Shown here: in pieces, positions 11,541 to 36,677 of the stretch
Layout: the number at the start of each line of letters is the position of its first letter
Numbering within the stretch: the first letter of the stretch is position 1
NCBI GenBank assembly: GCA_002005505.1
Contig: KV908337.1
Location: 838,381-880,880 of the forward strand
Source of the DNA: Botryococcus braunii
Lineage: Eukaryota; Chlorophyta; Trebouxiophyceae
Length of the DNA: 42,500 nucleotides
Direction of reading: 5' to 3'
The notes under the pieces: model-generated
The model's input: only the letters and a program-made list of their open reading frames with translations
What the model was told of the DNA's origin: nothing
Databases searched by the model: none
Made by a program: the position numbers and the translations under genes

Positions 11541-11617
11541 AGAAGCTGCTGTATCACGTAAAGCTCCTTCAACGTCGATCAACGTTGATGGCGGTTTTGC
11601 GTGATACAACAACTTCT
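11541..11617. repeat. Imperfect 77-bp palindrome
   Basis: The left arm begins AGAAGCTGCTGTATCACG and the right arm ends CGTGATACAACAACTTCT. The arms (about 35 bp) pair along most of their length around the short centre CGATCA. No flanking target-site duplication is evident. Confidence 0.75.
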
Positions 11618-13181
11618 GCGTGTCATGCTAGCACAATGGTCTAGAGGTTTCCAACCTCTGAATCCTTGTGGGGGGTGTAGAATACAAGCAAGCGAATCCA
11701 TCGGTTGTGAGTGAACCTGGCAGATCCCCTCAATATTGACTGAGATTAATCTTCAACTTGATGGAAGGTCAGGATTTCAGGCATTCAAAGGAGCCGTCAC
11801 ACGTGTCAACGGCTGGGTGATCATCGCAAGCTTGCGTTTAGGATGAGAGCTCAACTGCAGCCCCCGAGGGCCTTCCACATCCGAAGTATGTAGCTATAAT
11901 ACTGAAACATGTACAGTGGAATATGGCGTGTAAAAAATGAGGTCAGAAAGGTGGGTGATGTAAAGGGGTAGCTATTCACAGAGTCAGCAGATGTATGTAG
12001 CTAATAATATGTAGCTAAAGCAGGTTAATTATCATAATCATAAGTATTAGATGTCTATGAAGTCACACTTGCTCGTTTTGCCGGACTAGCCTAACCGATT
12101 CTAGCCAGGCGGGTTGCTGTCTCTGATTGTCTTGGTCGCCGGTCTGGCTGGACAGTTAGTTGTATTCGCAAAGGAACCTAGAGTATTGTAACTATAAGGT
12201 GCATCGTGCATGTCTAGTTCTTACCTCCCATCCTCCCTCAGCTGAGCGTCGCGTGCCGTCCGTTTCCACCTAGCTAGTGCACACGTGTGCATCACACAGC
12301 AGGACGGATATGCGTAACGGTTAACACGTGATTCTCCCAGTACTTCCTCATCGTCAACACGATATTTCCAATCAAACAGTTATTACACAGTGTTGTACTT
12401 CAAGCATGTCTAGTGTTTCTGCTGAGGCATATGCATACCTCTAGAGATCTGCTGTTGATGCCGGCCCATGGGCCAGTGCCCAGGGACAAAAGGCGGAACA
12501 CATGTGTGTAGTACAACGATGCGCCTACATCAGGTCGCACTGCTTTACAGATATCATATTACTGTACAATATATAAAACAATCGCCTCTGCAGCGATGGC
12601 CATTTCTGCAAAGTTACGGAAGGGTGTGAGCCACTAGAATCTTACCATGGCACTAGCTCGGCACAACCTGTGCAACTCACGGGAACATGAGTCATTTTTC
12701 CAAGACCGCGCGCGCTGGGGCTGGCACCTTGCATGCCTGCTAGCGCTTGCACGCCAAAATCACATTCTAGAATCATCTGTCTACAAAGCCCCATCGACCT
12801 GAGATCGCAGGAGGCAACATTTGCCTGTGGCGGTGAACCTTGTTGACACAACGACCATAGAGAGCAACATGTGTAAAGACGTAAAGTAGTCCCACCATGT
12901 GGCGGACAATATCTGCTATGGTACGTCCCTTGTTGACAGGTGCCTGCCAATTAGAGGGCATCCGGATTAGCGCTCGCTCGATTCCGAGCATGCTGAAAGT
13001 GCTTGACGATTATCCGGTGCCCGTTCTAAGTACTACGAACCCCGCAAATAATCGTACGAGCGCCCAATACGGATGCCAGCTTAATGGCTCACGTAAGGCA
13101 CTCTCCTCAACGAAATTACAAGAAGGTTAACTTTAAGCCTTCCACGACACAAAAGTAGTAGCCATATGGAGCAGCCAACCA

Positions 13182-13390
<209 letters not shown>

Positions 13391-13895
13391 GAGAAAGAGG
13401 AGGGCCTGCACGGATGGAGCAAAAATCACAAGTGCGCCTGCAGAGGCTGGGATGCGCTGTTCACGTACAAAACCCCGTAGACCCCTCTGCTAAGTTTAAA
13501 GACCAATAGCATGGCCAGAGAGCACTTGTACAGCAACCAACATGGTATACCTTACGATGCCTGTCCGCACGCCAAGTCTGCGTGCAACGGCTGTAATACG
13601 TCCCCGAGGATTTCCCTTGTGTGGCACAGCTCACAATCCGTGGGGGGAAAGAAAACCCCCATCGAGTTATAACCAACAGTGATTACGGATGAGCCTACCA
13701 GCCAAAAACATCACCTTTAAAGAAACTTGCTTCACGACAAGAAGTTGATATACCACCTGCGCTAAACAGGTCCAGCGACATCCTAAACTTTGAGGGTAAC
13801 ACACTCATACAACTCTGGAAGTCCTTCACAACGGGATGGCTGTTACAAATTCGTCGCTTGCATGCGGGGCAAGCGCCTCCCAAACAAGGTCGGCT

Positions 13896-21285
<7,390 letters not shown>

Positions 21286-22035
21286 GGATGCTTCATTTAA
21301 ATCAGCAACCCTATTGAGCGTCGCGCACATGGGAGAAAGCCAGGTGCCATCCCACATGGGGGAAGTACAGCAACCATGAAATAGTAACAGCAGCAGTTCG
21401 GCCGAAAAGCCGTCATAACATCTCATTGGGCGCAAGTACAGAGGCCTACAACAAGTGCCCGTCCAACGGCCAGCACCCTGGGCGACCACTACGTAGTATA
21501 CGTGGGCCAACATCTGAGGCCCCCACATGGGCTTATGTGTAAGTCAGGGTATCCGAAACGGGAACACCTGAGAAACACACCCCTTTCTTTTTTTTCTTTT
21601 TTTTTTTTTTTTTTCTTTTGGCCGTACAATCGCACGGACATTGAGGTGATCTGAACTCATGTGACTCGGAGTGCTAGTTACCTTATATAACTTTCCTGTC
21701 GTGGCGTACAGGTCACGTCTTGGGGTAGCAAAGAACATCGTGAAAAAAGTAGAGTCAAGCAAAGGGGTCCCCATTTGAAGCCATCTAGGTCATGCTCGTC
21801 AACGGACCATCTAGGTGTACGGGCTCTGTGTGACACCACACCTCATGAGGATGAAGTCAAAGCGGCGTTAGGCATCAGAGATCTCCGGTAAATTTGTACG
21901 AATTTAGGGTGAAAGTGAGATGGGATTGAAAAGCAGGATGGTTTGGATACTGTGACTGATGAAGTACAAGCTGGACGATCAAAAGGCAAATTATGAGGCA
22001 CTATAGGCATCAGTGAATCATACATAACTTTACAG

Positions 22036-22146
22036 AATTTAGTAAAACAGGCTAAGCTTCAAGGTGTTAATTGTTTAGCTACAGGTGATATATTACATCC
22101 TTTGTGGTATAAACAGGTTTTAAATTGTGGCCTTAGGTTTAGCTAA
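22036..22146 (+). CDS. A+T-rich orphan reading frame or exon fragment
   Basis: After the acceptor ACTTTACAG, a frame reads NLVKQAKLQGVNCLATGDIL, continues HPLWYKQVLNCGLRFS and stops at 22144-22146; an in-frame donor AG|GTTTAG could end it at 22136. The GV-x-CLATGDI pattern recalls the nucleotide-binding loop of N-type ATP pyrophosphatases (diphthamide-synthase-like), a family impression only. Codon choice is far more A/T-rich than in the neighbouring genes. Upstream coding-like pieces (HEDEVKAALGIRDLR, ending at 21888 before GTAAAT) do not join in phase. It may be a remnant. Confidence 0.25.
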   Translation, partial: NLVKQAKLQGVNCLATGDILHPLWYKQVLNCGLRFS

Positions 22147-22178
22147 ACGGAATCCTTCTCTGGCAGGAGGCCGGCCGT

Positions 22179-22268
22179 ACGAGCAAAACACTCATTAACG
22201 ATGAAATAACACCTGGAAGGGCGCGCTCTTCCAGGTGTTGTTTCTTCGTTAATGAGTGTTTTGCTCGT
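22179..22268. repeat. Long hairpin: 41-bp arms, 8-nt loop
   Basis: Arms 22179-22219 and 22228-22268 pair with only two mismatches; the loop is GGCGCGCT. The left arm starts ACGAGCAAAACACTCATTAA. It begins 33 bp after the stop of the A+T-rich frame at 22036. It could be a miniature inverted-repeat element, a small-RNA precursor or a replication-error palindrome. Confidence 0.92.
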
Positions 22269-22328
22269 CGCTCTACAGTCTTGATTACAGTGGGAGCGAT
22301 CCTATCTCCTTAGCCTCTGCTAGCTGGA

Positions 22329-22636
22329 CAGGGCCAATCTTCTGCTTCTACAAGAGTGGGATTAAAAGGACCAACCCAATGTCTCAACAACCCATACCAA
22401 AATGTTTCAAACTACCAAGTCACAGTGTGACTCACACCCGGCGCATGACAAATTACCAGCTGGCGACCTTTTTTGGCTGCAACAATGACTCTGACCCGAC
22501 GCATGACAAATTACCACTCCATATCTTCCTGTACAATGATGGCATGGTTCAAAAGCCCTTGAGTCTCTTCAAAAAGGCCAGGGCCCTCTTCCCTCTTCTT
22601 TTACAAAAGTGGGATTATAACGACCAGCTCAATGTG
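22329..22636. repeat. Diverged direct repeat, 250 bp apart
   Basis: CAGGGCCAATCTTCTGCTTC (22329) and CAGGGCCCTCTTCCCTCTTC (22579) each continue with TACAArAGTGGGATTA and AATGTsTCA. Inside, GCATGACAAATTACCA recurs near 22442 and 22500. The picture is of an old, layered duplication. Confidence 0.65.
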
Positions 22637-23318
22637 TCACCAATTTTATAAAACACTCTTTCCACTATCCTTCAAAACAGAAGTTACTGTTAACACGTTG
22701 TGTCCCCCTAGGAATGCTACCAGAAACGAACATACCATTCAAACGGCTGATAACTTGGGTGCCAGAAGATGCAGATTCAATGTACCGTCTGACTCCAAGT
22801 CTTTGAGCTTTTTGAAGCAGCTCAGCAGGGTATCCTTCGAACCCATAACTCCTCCCATCTTTCAATTTCATCAAGCCTTCTCCTACCTCTATATTTGTAG
22901 ATTGTTGGTCGGAGATAATCCCCCATCATTTAAAATTAAGAATTAAGCCTATTTACCGGTGGGTAAGCTACCGGTGACAATGTGGTATGGTCTAACGACA
23001 TCGACAGTGTCAAATTGACAGTGGATCGTCCGCTGCGGATGTGTCGCCCCGTAAATTGCGGTACTAATGGCGGATCGGACAATTTCGGAGATGGTAGCCC
23101 GCCGTAACTTTGTCCAGTCTCGTATGAAGGCGGCAACTCAAGCATATACAATGTGCAAGGGAACAGATATCTTTTAAATGATGTTGCCTTGGTCTCAGGG
23201 GTTATATCCGATATATCAAGGCTTGTTGCTCCCTGATCTTAGTGACATGTGGTAGACTGCAAAACATGTGGGCTCTTTCCAGCTAAGATGACATTGCTCG
23301 GGTGAACAATACTGTACT

Positions 23319-29134
<5,816 letters not shown>

Positions 29135-29167
29135 TCTCGCATCCTGTTCAGGCCGTGTTGAGTAGCC

Positions 29168-29310
29168 TGGTTTGATTGGTTTGGTTGGCTTGATTGGTTT
29201 GGTTGGTTTGATTGGCTTGATTGGTTTGGTTGGTTTGCTGGGTTTGGTTGGCTTGATTGGCTTGATTGGCTTGGTTTGGTTGGTTTGATTGGCTTGGTTG
29301 GTTTGGCACC
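29168..29310. repeat. (TTGGT/TTGAT)n minisatellite after BTL stop
   Basis: Five-base units TTGGT, TTGAT and TTGGC alternate in 10-15-bp higher-order blocks for about 140 bp, starting about 35 bp after the BTL stop codon and so probably within the 3' untranslated region. Confidence 0.9.
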
Positions 29311-29995
29311 TCCAATCCGGCTTCCTTGCGTCAGTGTTAAGAGGTATGCATGCTTGGTCAGACCTGGACGCACCTGTCGTAAAGCGTCACTCAGGAAGGA
29401 AGAGGCATAACGAAAACAAAACCAGGCAAGTTGCGGGAGGATACTTCTAGGTGTGAGACCTGGTTTGGGGGCACGTTCTTGCCTCATTGGTGGAGGGCAG
29501 AACTGGAAACTCCTACAGTCAGAGCGTATACCCATCTTGCAAGACAGGAGTCACTGCCATGGCATTGATAAACCTGTGAGGTAAGGCTCTTCAGCAGTAT
29601 CTGAGCCGTGGAGGAGTTGGTGAATAACAAAAAGGTACATCGATGGGCAGAAGGGGATCACCAGCCATTGGTTGAAGGGAAGCAAAGAAGGGTAGATCCA
29701 TGCGTGGAAGGAGATTATCAGTATGTTAGAACTGGGCCAATGAAGATACTTGCTTGGTTTGAAAGGGTACTTAGTTTTAAAGGGTGCTTCCTAAGTTCGC
29801 TTGAGTTTGGCTAGAAGTTCTGCCCTGTGGATGCTGGACGGGAGCTTGGCCCCGTGATGACAGAGTCACAAAATTTCCGAGGCCACCGTGCAGCCATGGG
29901 AAACCAAAAATCTTGCCCAATGCTACTTCATTTGTCCCCTAATGTATCGGCAATGCAGCATGGCCGCAGTGGATCACGCAGTGCTGCGAGGTGTC

Positions 29996-30190
29996 CCATG
30001 TGGCAGGAGTCCCAGGGGTCAGCAAGCTCGCCTCTTGCTGATTCATTTGTTTGATTCAGCAGCAATGCATTCTGCAGTAGCATTCATTTGTCTGGAATGC
30101 CAGCAGTGCATTTGCCGATGTGGCAGCAGTCCCACGGGCAATCAGGCTAGCGCTTGCTCCTTGCCGATTCATTCGTCTGGTTTGGCAGCA
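29996..30190. repeat. Diverged direct repeat with 120-bp spacing
   Basis: ATGTGGCAGGAGTCCCA near 29998 and ATGTGGCAGCAGTCCCA near 30118 each continue with a CTTGCTGATTCATT-like or CTTGCCGATTCATT segment and a TTTGnnTnnGCAGCA segment. The element is of unknown type. Confidence 0.7.
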
Positions 30191-30479
30191 GCGTACCCCT
30201 TGCGGTTCTCGTTTCCAAGGGCTTAGGGTAGAGTCTGTGAAGTCTGCAAGGTATTCTCCAAAAGGTATTATGCCCAGAAGTGGGTGTGCTTGGACCCAGC
30301 TCAAAATCTGTGATAGGGCCAGTTTGATGTGTGTAGGGGTGGTTCACACAGGAGTGCCATACGCAACTTGCATTTACTGCGAGCACGTTTCTCGTTGCCT
30401 GCTGCTGGCATCGAAGTTAAGATGCTTGCTGAAAGGTTCAGGTTGAGGAGTGTAGTCAGATCACGAGCACGTCTCGGCT

Positions 30480-30600
30480 AGCTCTGTGTTAACGTGACAA
30501 ATAAAGACCTGTACTGACCTCTACAAGTGCCCTCAGGGAGTCAGGTTTCCTGTTTCTGAGGTGTCGCGTCAGAAGTGGGCCAGAGCCCATTATTGATGCC
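30480..30600 (+). mobile_element. Possible LTR end and primer-binding region
   Basis: ACGTGACAAATAAAGACC carries a polyadenylation-type AATAAA. It is followed after about 70 bp by GGTGTCGCGTCAGAAGTGGG, the type of sequence often found at the junction of a retrotransposon LTR and its leader. I found no partner LTR and no adjacent gag-pol frame, so this could be coincidence. Confidence 0.2.
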
Positions 30601-31670
30601 TGTGGTTGCCCTGAACATCGCCGGTGGTTGTCCTGAAGTCCGTCGCATCAGCAGGGCACACCAATGGACATAGTGCAGCAGGATAAGGAGATGTGCTGGT
30701 GGTCAGAGATGTATGCTTTCTGGTCATTCTTTAATTCATATTTGAATTTGGTCTAGTGGTCCACTGAACTAGTCCAAAGTAGTCAACTGTTCGGTGGAAA
30801 ACCAGCGGAGCAATACATCTTGAGGCAGCAAGCAACGTTGCTGGCCTCTTCAGATAGTTTGCCCCTTTGCTTTTGTTGACATTGAGGATTCTATGAGGGA
30901 ATCGACAATGATTGGCCTTGCCTGGGAGAGTTGCTGAGGTCGTCATATAAATCTCTAACGACGCCATTGTGTCAAGGTAGTGAAGACGGCGTACCACAAG
31001 TTTAGGTAAGAACAGCGCACAACGGCGCTGCAGATTCTCCAGGAGAGATCTTGTGCACTGTGTCTTGCAGTACTGGTCTTACAGTACTGGTCAGTGCACT
31101 TTCGGTACGTGCCTGCGTCCGTCAAGAGTTCCACAAGTGGATTTGGCGTGTTGAGACGGGTCTCCCTGCAGTGCTTTTGCTCTGGCTCTTCCAGTCGATA
31201 CTGATGAGCAGCTCTGGGCCTTTGCAAGAGGCCTACGGGAATTGAGTGACAAGGCCCACATACCTTCGCGATGACACATTGTCAAAGAGCATCTTAACAA
31301 CTCGTTTGTGTTTAGCGACTGCCTTCTTTTAAGTTTGAAGTTCATGTCCGTTAAGAACTCATTGTGTGGCTAACATTCTTTAAACCTTGTTTAGGGATGT
31401 AAACGCTTATACGCCTAAGGGGTGTGAAGGCTTGATTTAGGTGTCTTAGAGCCGCCAACTCTTTTTTGAGACAGTCAAAACATGCTTGTTTAAATAATTT
31501 CCTTTGCATGTGGGATACGTGGTTTAAACCAAATTTGCGGTTAGCATATGCTTCACTTTTTTTAGTTATTATCCGGCATTTGCACTTGTGGAGACCAACG
31601 AGGATGTTGATTTTGCTTACTTGTTTATAAGGAATTATTAAGACGTTCTCAGTTGAAGGATCTCAAGGCT

Positions 31671-31920
31671 GCTGTGTTGAACATCTTTCATTTGGCGTTT
31701 GCTGAGATTCTGAAGCATATACGATGTTCTTGTGATTTGCACCTGTCGTATAGGCTAGCGACACGGGCTTGCATTGTAATAAGCCTCTTCGTTGCAACGT
31801 GCTGTGTTGAACATCTTTCATTTGGCGTTTGCTGAGATTCTGAAGCATATACGATGTCCTTGTGATTTGCACCTGTCGTATAGGCTAGCGACACGGGCTT
31901 GGATTGTAATAAGCCTCTTC
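31671..31920. repeat. Nearly perfect tandem duplication, 130-bp period
   Basis: Bases 31671-31790 and 31801-31920 differ at only two of 120 positions. A third, much diverged partial copy follows (about 31960-32030, AAGCTAGCG...TTGTAACCAAGCCTC). The high identity points to a recent duplication on top of older ones. Confidence 0.95.
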
Positions 31921-32512
31921 AATTGACACATGCCTGCCTTCCGTTTCATAGTTTTCCCATAAGCTAGCGTCTTGGGACTGCAATTGTAACCAAGCCTCTT
32001 TGTTGAATTACGCATGCCTGTCTTACTGGTACATCCAGCATTGGTCTTTTGGACCTGTAAGGCCGCTATCGCTGCTTCTGCAAATGTTGGGATGCCACCT
32101 GCATTCTACGTACATGTCTAAAGAGCTGCTCCTGCATGACGATCGTGATGTCTATCAATATCATAACCAGTACTGTCAGCGATTATTAAATTTCAGCTGG
32201 AGGGGTTTTCTCGTGGGCCCCGATTACAGTAGGCCTTACAATTTTGGGATCCGGGGCACAAAGCAATTGAGCTGCAATCCCCAAAGCTTTGGACATCCAT
32301 GGCTGGCAAGAACTCCTCATATTCGATGATTTACGCTCATGATTATGGGCCCCACTCAGGCCCACGGGTAAGGCAATTTTCTAGGCTATCTGATCCCGTG
32401 CACTGCAGTTTCTATACTACCGGGTCAGAAGTCAGCTCCCTTCTGGCCCGGCTGATGAGACAAATCCAGATTTCTAGAGCTGCCAACCCTCGGCCCCACC
32501 CCACACACCCCC

Positions 32513-32643
<131 letters not shown>

Positions 32644-33194
32644 GCTCTCCGAGTATTCCTCCCCTTTCTCTGTAGAGTCAAGGAGTTAGTGGTGAGTTCC
32701 TAAAAGTTTTTTTAGGAAGCGTTCCTTAGGATTGGGAGAACACATGATTTACCACCGAGCTCACTGCAGTCCTCGTACCGGGAGGGATCCCAACAGCACG
32801 TGCTTACGTGACTGCCCGGCGGGAGTGTGATGTTTTTTTCATGGGGCTTCACACTGTTACATTGTGTGCAGAGTGGCATGTGTTCTCCTTCTTTAGTTAG
32901 ACGGTACTCCAGATTGGTTGGTGGTTTTCGGTGGGGGTGTACCAGAAACAACGCCTTTCTCTGGACTTCGGGAGGTTGATCCATAAACAACGTCCTACTT
33001 TGGTATATGTCCTTTAGGTTTACGTTCTTGTCCAACGGTCTCTCTTGGCTCTGGCAGGATGTCTTCTAAGGTCGTCTGCAAGCCGGTGTAAAACCTCGGT
33101 GTGGTGGCATACAACCCTTCCCCTTCCCCACTGTGTACTCAGTGTGCTTGTGCTTGCGACGGGTGTGCGTGATATGGGGTACTTTCATCTCTGC

Positions 33195-33640
<446 letters not shown>

Positions 33641-34576
33641 CCCCCCCCTTCCTCCCCTCCCCCGCGCCGTTTCTCACCACTCCCTGTGTCCTGCCCTCCC
33701 TTCCTCCCTGCCTGCCCCCCCCCCCCCGGGGAACAAAAAAAAACACGACAAAAACAAAACTTCTCTGCTTGGTCCCTTTCATTTGGAAGTAGTGCAGCAT
33801 GCCAAGTAAGACATTTTCGCCTGTCTTCCGTTTGCACCCTCAGATCCTGCTGTTACATGGAATAGTGCTTCCCTGGGCCTAATAAGGACTGCGTTTAACA
33901 TTATTTTGAACACTTGGCAACTCCTGTTGCACGATTCAATCTTGAGATTTCGTTACCGTTAAGCATTCTTGTGCCTTATATTCCTCTAACCACTTCGATT
34001 CCACCTGCACCCGCATGCCCTAGACGCACTCAAGGATATGTGCCGGCACTGGGACCTGTCAGTGACCATAGTGGGTATGGCGTGAGAAATGACCTAATTG
34101 GTATGCTGCAGCGTCTCCGAATATACGAGCCTTGCATGGACAAGGCATGCGTTTGATCCACATGAGGGCATGACGACATTTCCAAGTCGAACGTTAGGAT
34201 AGGCTTCACTCTCACCTTGAACGTCTGTTGAACAGACCCGAGTACAGACCGTTGGCCGACGCCCACATGGGGCCGGATATGCGACGTGGAGCTCTGTTGC
34301 TTGCGCAGTACGGTTTCGTTGATCGCATCTTGGCGGCAACGAACGACAGCTCCTTCATTCACAATGCTACTTATGTGTGGATTCGTCAATCCATTCATAC
34401 GATTCATTACGTAGGAAAAAAACTAATTTGTTTGATTGTCAGACCTAACGGGCTTTGGTTGTATGTACCGGAAAGGCAGAGGGAGTTACTTCGGCCGAGT
34501 GCCACCTTTCGCACTGAACGCTCACTGGTCGACACCGTAGTTTTCACCAGCTCTCAACTTGCAATCCGTATTGCCA

Positions 34577-35842
34577 ATGGAAGCTCTAGTTCAACAGGCT
34601 GTAGAGGAAAGTATCTTGAAGGTTGCGAAACAAGCGGAGGATCAGCTAGATAACCAAATACGAGCCCTTGAGAATCTTGAAGACGATGATTTGGAACGCA
34701 TGCGCCAAGCGCGAATAGATCAACTCAAACGCCAAGCACAACAAAGAGAACAGTGGCGGGCACGGGGCCATGGAAGCTTACGTGAGATTGACAGTGAAAA
34801 AGACTTCTTTGCTGAAATGAAAGGGGAAGACCGCATGATTTGTCATTTCTACAGGGAAAACTGGCCCTGCAAGGTGGGGTTTAACCCTTTGATGTGGGAT
34901 AATTGCCCCAGCGGTGTTGATTCTAACTCTTGAAAGTACCTCGAGCAGGTCATGGATAAACATCTGCAGATCCTCGCCCAGGAGCATTTAGAAACTAAAT
35001 TTGTCAAGGTATGGATTACTGGTCTTGTACTATTCTATGAACTATTACGCTGGTCATGGTGAATTCCTGTGATGAATGCAGCATCTTGCTGTCTTGCTGA
35101 TACTAATGCATGTGTTGTTCAGATTAATGCGGAGAAAGCTCCATTTCTGACAGACAGGTTGAAAATCTGGATGCTACCTACCCTTGCCCTCATCAAACAT
35201 GAAAAGACCACAGACTATGTGGTTGGCTTTGATGAGTTGGGTGGCCGTGATGACTTCCAGACAGGTACGGCAAATTTGAATCTAAGCAGGTGCAAAACTA
35301 GTGAAGAAAACTAGTCAAATATATAGTGGTATCAGACAGGTTTCTCGTTCTGCAGCCATCTGCAGAAACTTCAGTTGGCTGGATTGGACCATGGCCTGTT
35401 GTGCAATTATTCTTGTCAGTTGGCGTTGGAAAGGCCGTTTCCCCTTTCCACATCCTTCTAAGGGTGGAGGTTGCCAGCAATGGTGCTCGACATTTGGGAA
35501 GGGGGGGGGGGGTGAACGTGTGCGCTGCTTGCAAGCTTGACATTGCTTTTAATTTGCTTTCTGAGTTGGTCCAGGGTCAAGTACATGTTTATGTGGGTTC
35601 AGGCATTTTCGTAAAAAAATATGCTTTGCATCCACCATATTTTTTCCATACGTATGTTTGGAATGTACTGCACTGACAGAGTTCTTGTTGCAATTTATCT
35701 TGCAGAACTGCTAGAGGCAAGGCTCATAGCAGCAGGGCTTCTGCATCCGTCTGCTGCCCAAGTCGCTGCAAAACCTCCACCAAAACGTGCAATCCGACAG
35801 ACACTCAGGACGGACTCCGATGAAGACTCGGACTTTGACTGA
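34577..35842 (+). CDS. TXNDC9: TXNDC9 / phosducin-like protein 3 homolog (thioredoxin-fold CCT co-factor)
   Basis: Four exons, 34577-34873, 34949-35008, 35123-35264 and 35706-35842, all with GT-AG introns (75, 114 and 441 bp), encode 211 residues, about the length I recall for plant homologs. The start CCAATGG opens an N-terminal helix (residues 1-62, charged, LENLEDDDLERMR). RGHGSLREIDSEKDFF leads into the thioredoxin-like domain with HFYRENWPCK (C98), KINAEKAPFLTDRLKIWMLP across the second splice, LPTLALIKHEKTTDYVVGFD and GGRDDFQTELLEARL. The acidic tail is TDSDEDSDFD. The family carries only the second Cys of the thioredoxin site and is not a classical reductase. In studied eukaryotes it binds the CCT chaperonin and affects tubulin and actin folding in the cytosol. 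No sign of decay. Confidence 0.97.
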
Positions 35843-36616
35843 AAGTGCATGTTGCAAAGATTTTGCTTCGTCCTAACTGCTACTATTTTCTATATTAACC
35901 ACTGCCCTGCAGTGTGTTCAACATCCTGTCAGTGGCCCTCAGACATCGGATGCCACACAGAGTTCCAGGTTGGTAGCCTAGGGCAATTTATTTTTTTTTT
36001 TTTGGGGGGGGGGGGGGGGATCTCCCGGTCCCTGTCTGCAATCAAGGGGAATTCTTCCACTTCAATTTGATATTCGTGAAGTTGCGAAGTAATTTGGTTG
36101 TTCTTGAATTCGTGAGTGCATGAAGTAATGAAGACGTCTGTAAGAGCAGGGTGGGGAGGCTTTCTCTGGGCCCGGGCAGTTTATTGGGGTCTCATGCTAC
36201 TTAAAGATGTCAGACACAGGTCTTAGACAAAGCCCAAGTCTGGCTTCCTGAGGAACCCGAACCTGTTTCATCAGAATCATGGGGAAGGAATGTTGTGTTT
36301 TTGGGGGGATTGTGGTTTGTGTAATAACCTTCATACTCTTCAGTCATACTTGTAGCTGCACGCCCACCCTACTTGATGATGGATGCGAGGTGAACCACAT
36401 GCAGCTCACAGAACCAATTATTGCATTGCTGCTGCTTGTCACTTTTGTCGGGTTGGATCTTCACAGGGCGTTTGATGCATGCTCTGTGGATTCATCCCGC
36501 TTTCGTGCCAGTTTCATCGTTCTTGACCCGATCTTTACGTGCAAGTCTCACACACAGTACTTAAAAGAATGGGTTCCACCTGGCAACTGACGCAGTTACG
36601 TTCTGCGGACTGTGTA

Positions 36617-36677
36617 GAGAATAGGTGAGCTAGATGACTTTGATGGGTAACTTCTCTCATCTAGCTCACCTATTCTC
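36617..36677. repeat. Perfect 21-bp inverted repeat, 19-nt loop
   Basis: The left arm (36617-36637, GAGAATAGGTGAGCTAGATG and one more base) is exactly complementary to 36657-36677. It lies about 775 bp after the TXNDC9 stop. No terminal duplication is evident. Confidence 0.95.

Larger units (their letters stand above)
21286..23318. other. Divergent spacer between C2HC-SWIM and BTL genes
   Basis: This 2.0-kb stretch should hold both promoters if both gene starts are right. It contains poly-T (21586-21616), coding-like fragments (about 21788-22146), the 41-bp-arm hairpin (22179-22268) and a diverged 250-bp-spaced direct repeat (22329 and 22579). No promoter element was identified with confidence. 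Confidence 0.5.

Noticed and set aside
11235..11612. 125-codon minus-strand frame
   Set aside because: It runs into the 77-bp palindrome, has no recognisable motif and no convincing splice partners.
13695..13883. CPACKRRIC peptide on the minus strand suggesting a RING finger end
   Set aside because: It lies beyond the stop of the C2HC-SWIM gene, and no matching first half of a RING domain is present.
34228..34653. 141-codon frame overlapping TXNDC9 exon one
   Set aside because: It is out of frame with a clear conserved exon, resembles no family and shows no splice or start context of its own.
36279..36590. 103-codon frame with a hydrophobic start after TXNDC9
   Set aside because: It has no homology that I recognise and mixed composition, and it lies in probable 3' flanking sequence; a membrane peptide cannot be excluded but is unsupported.
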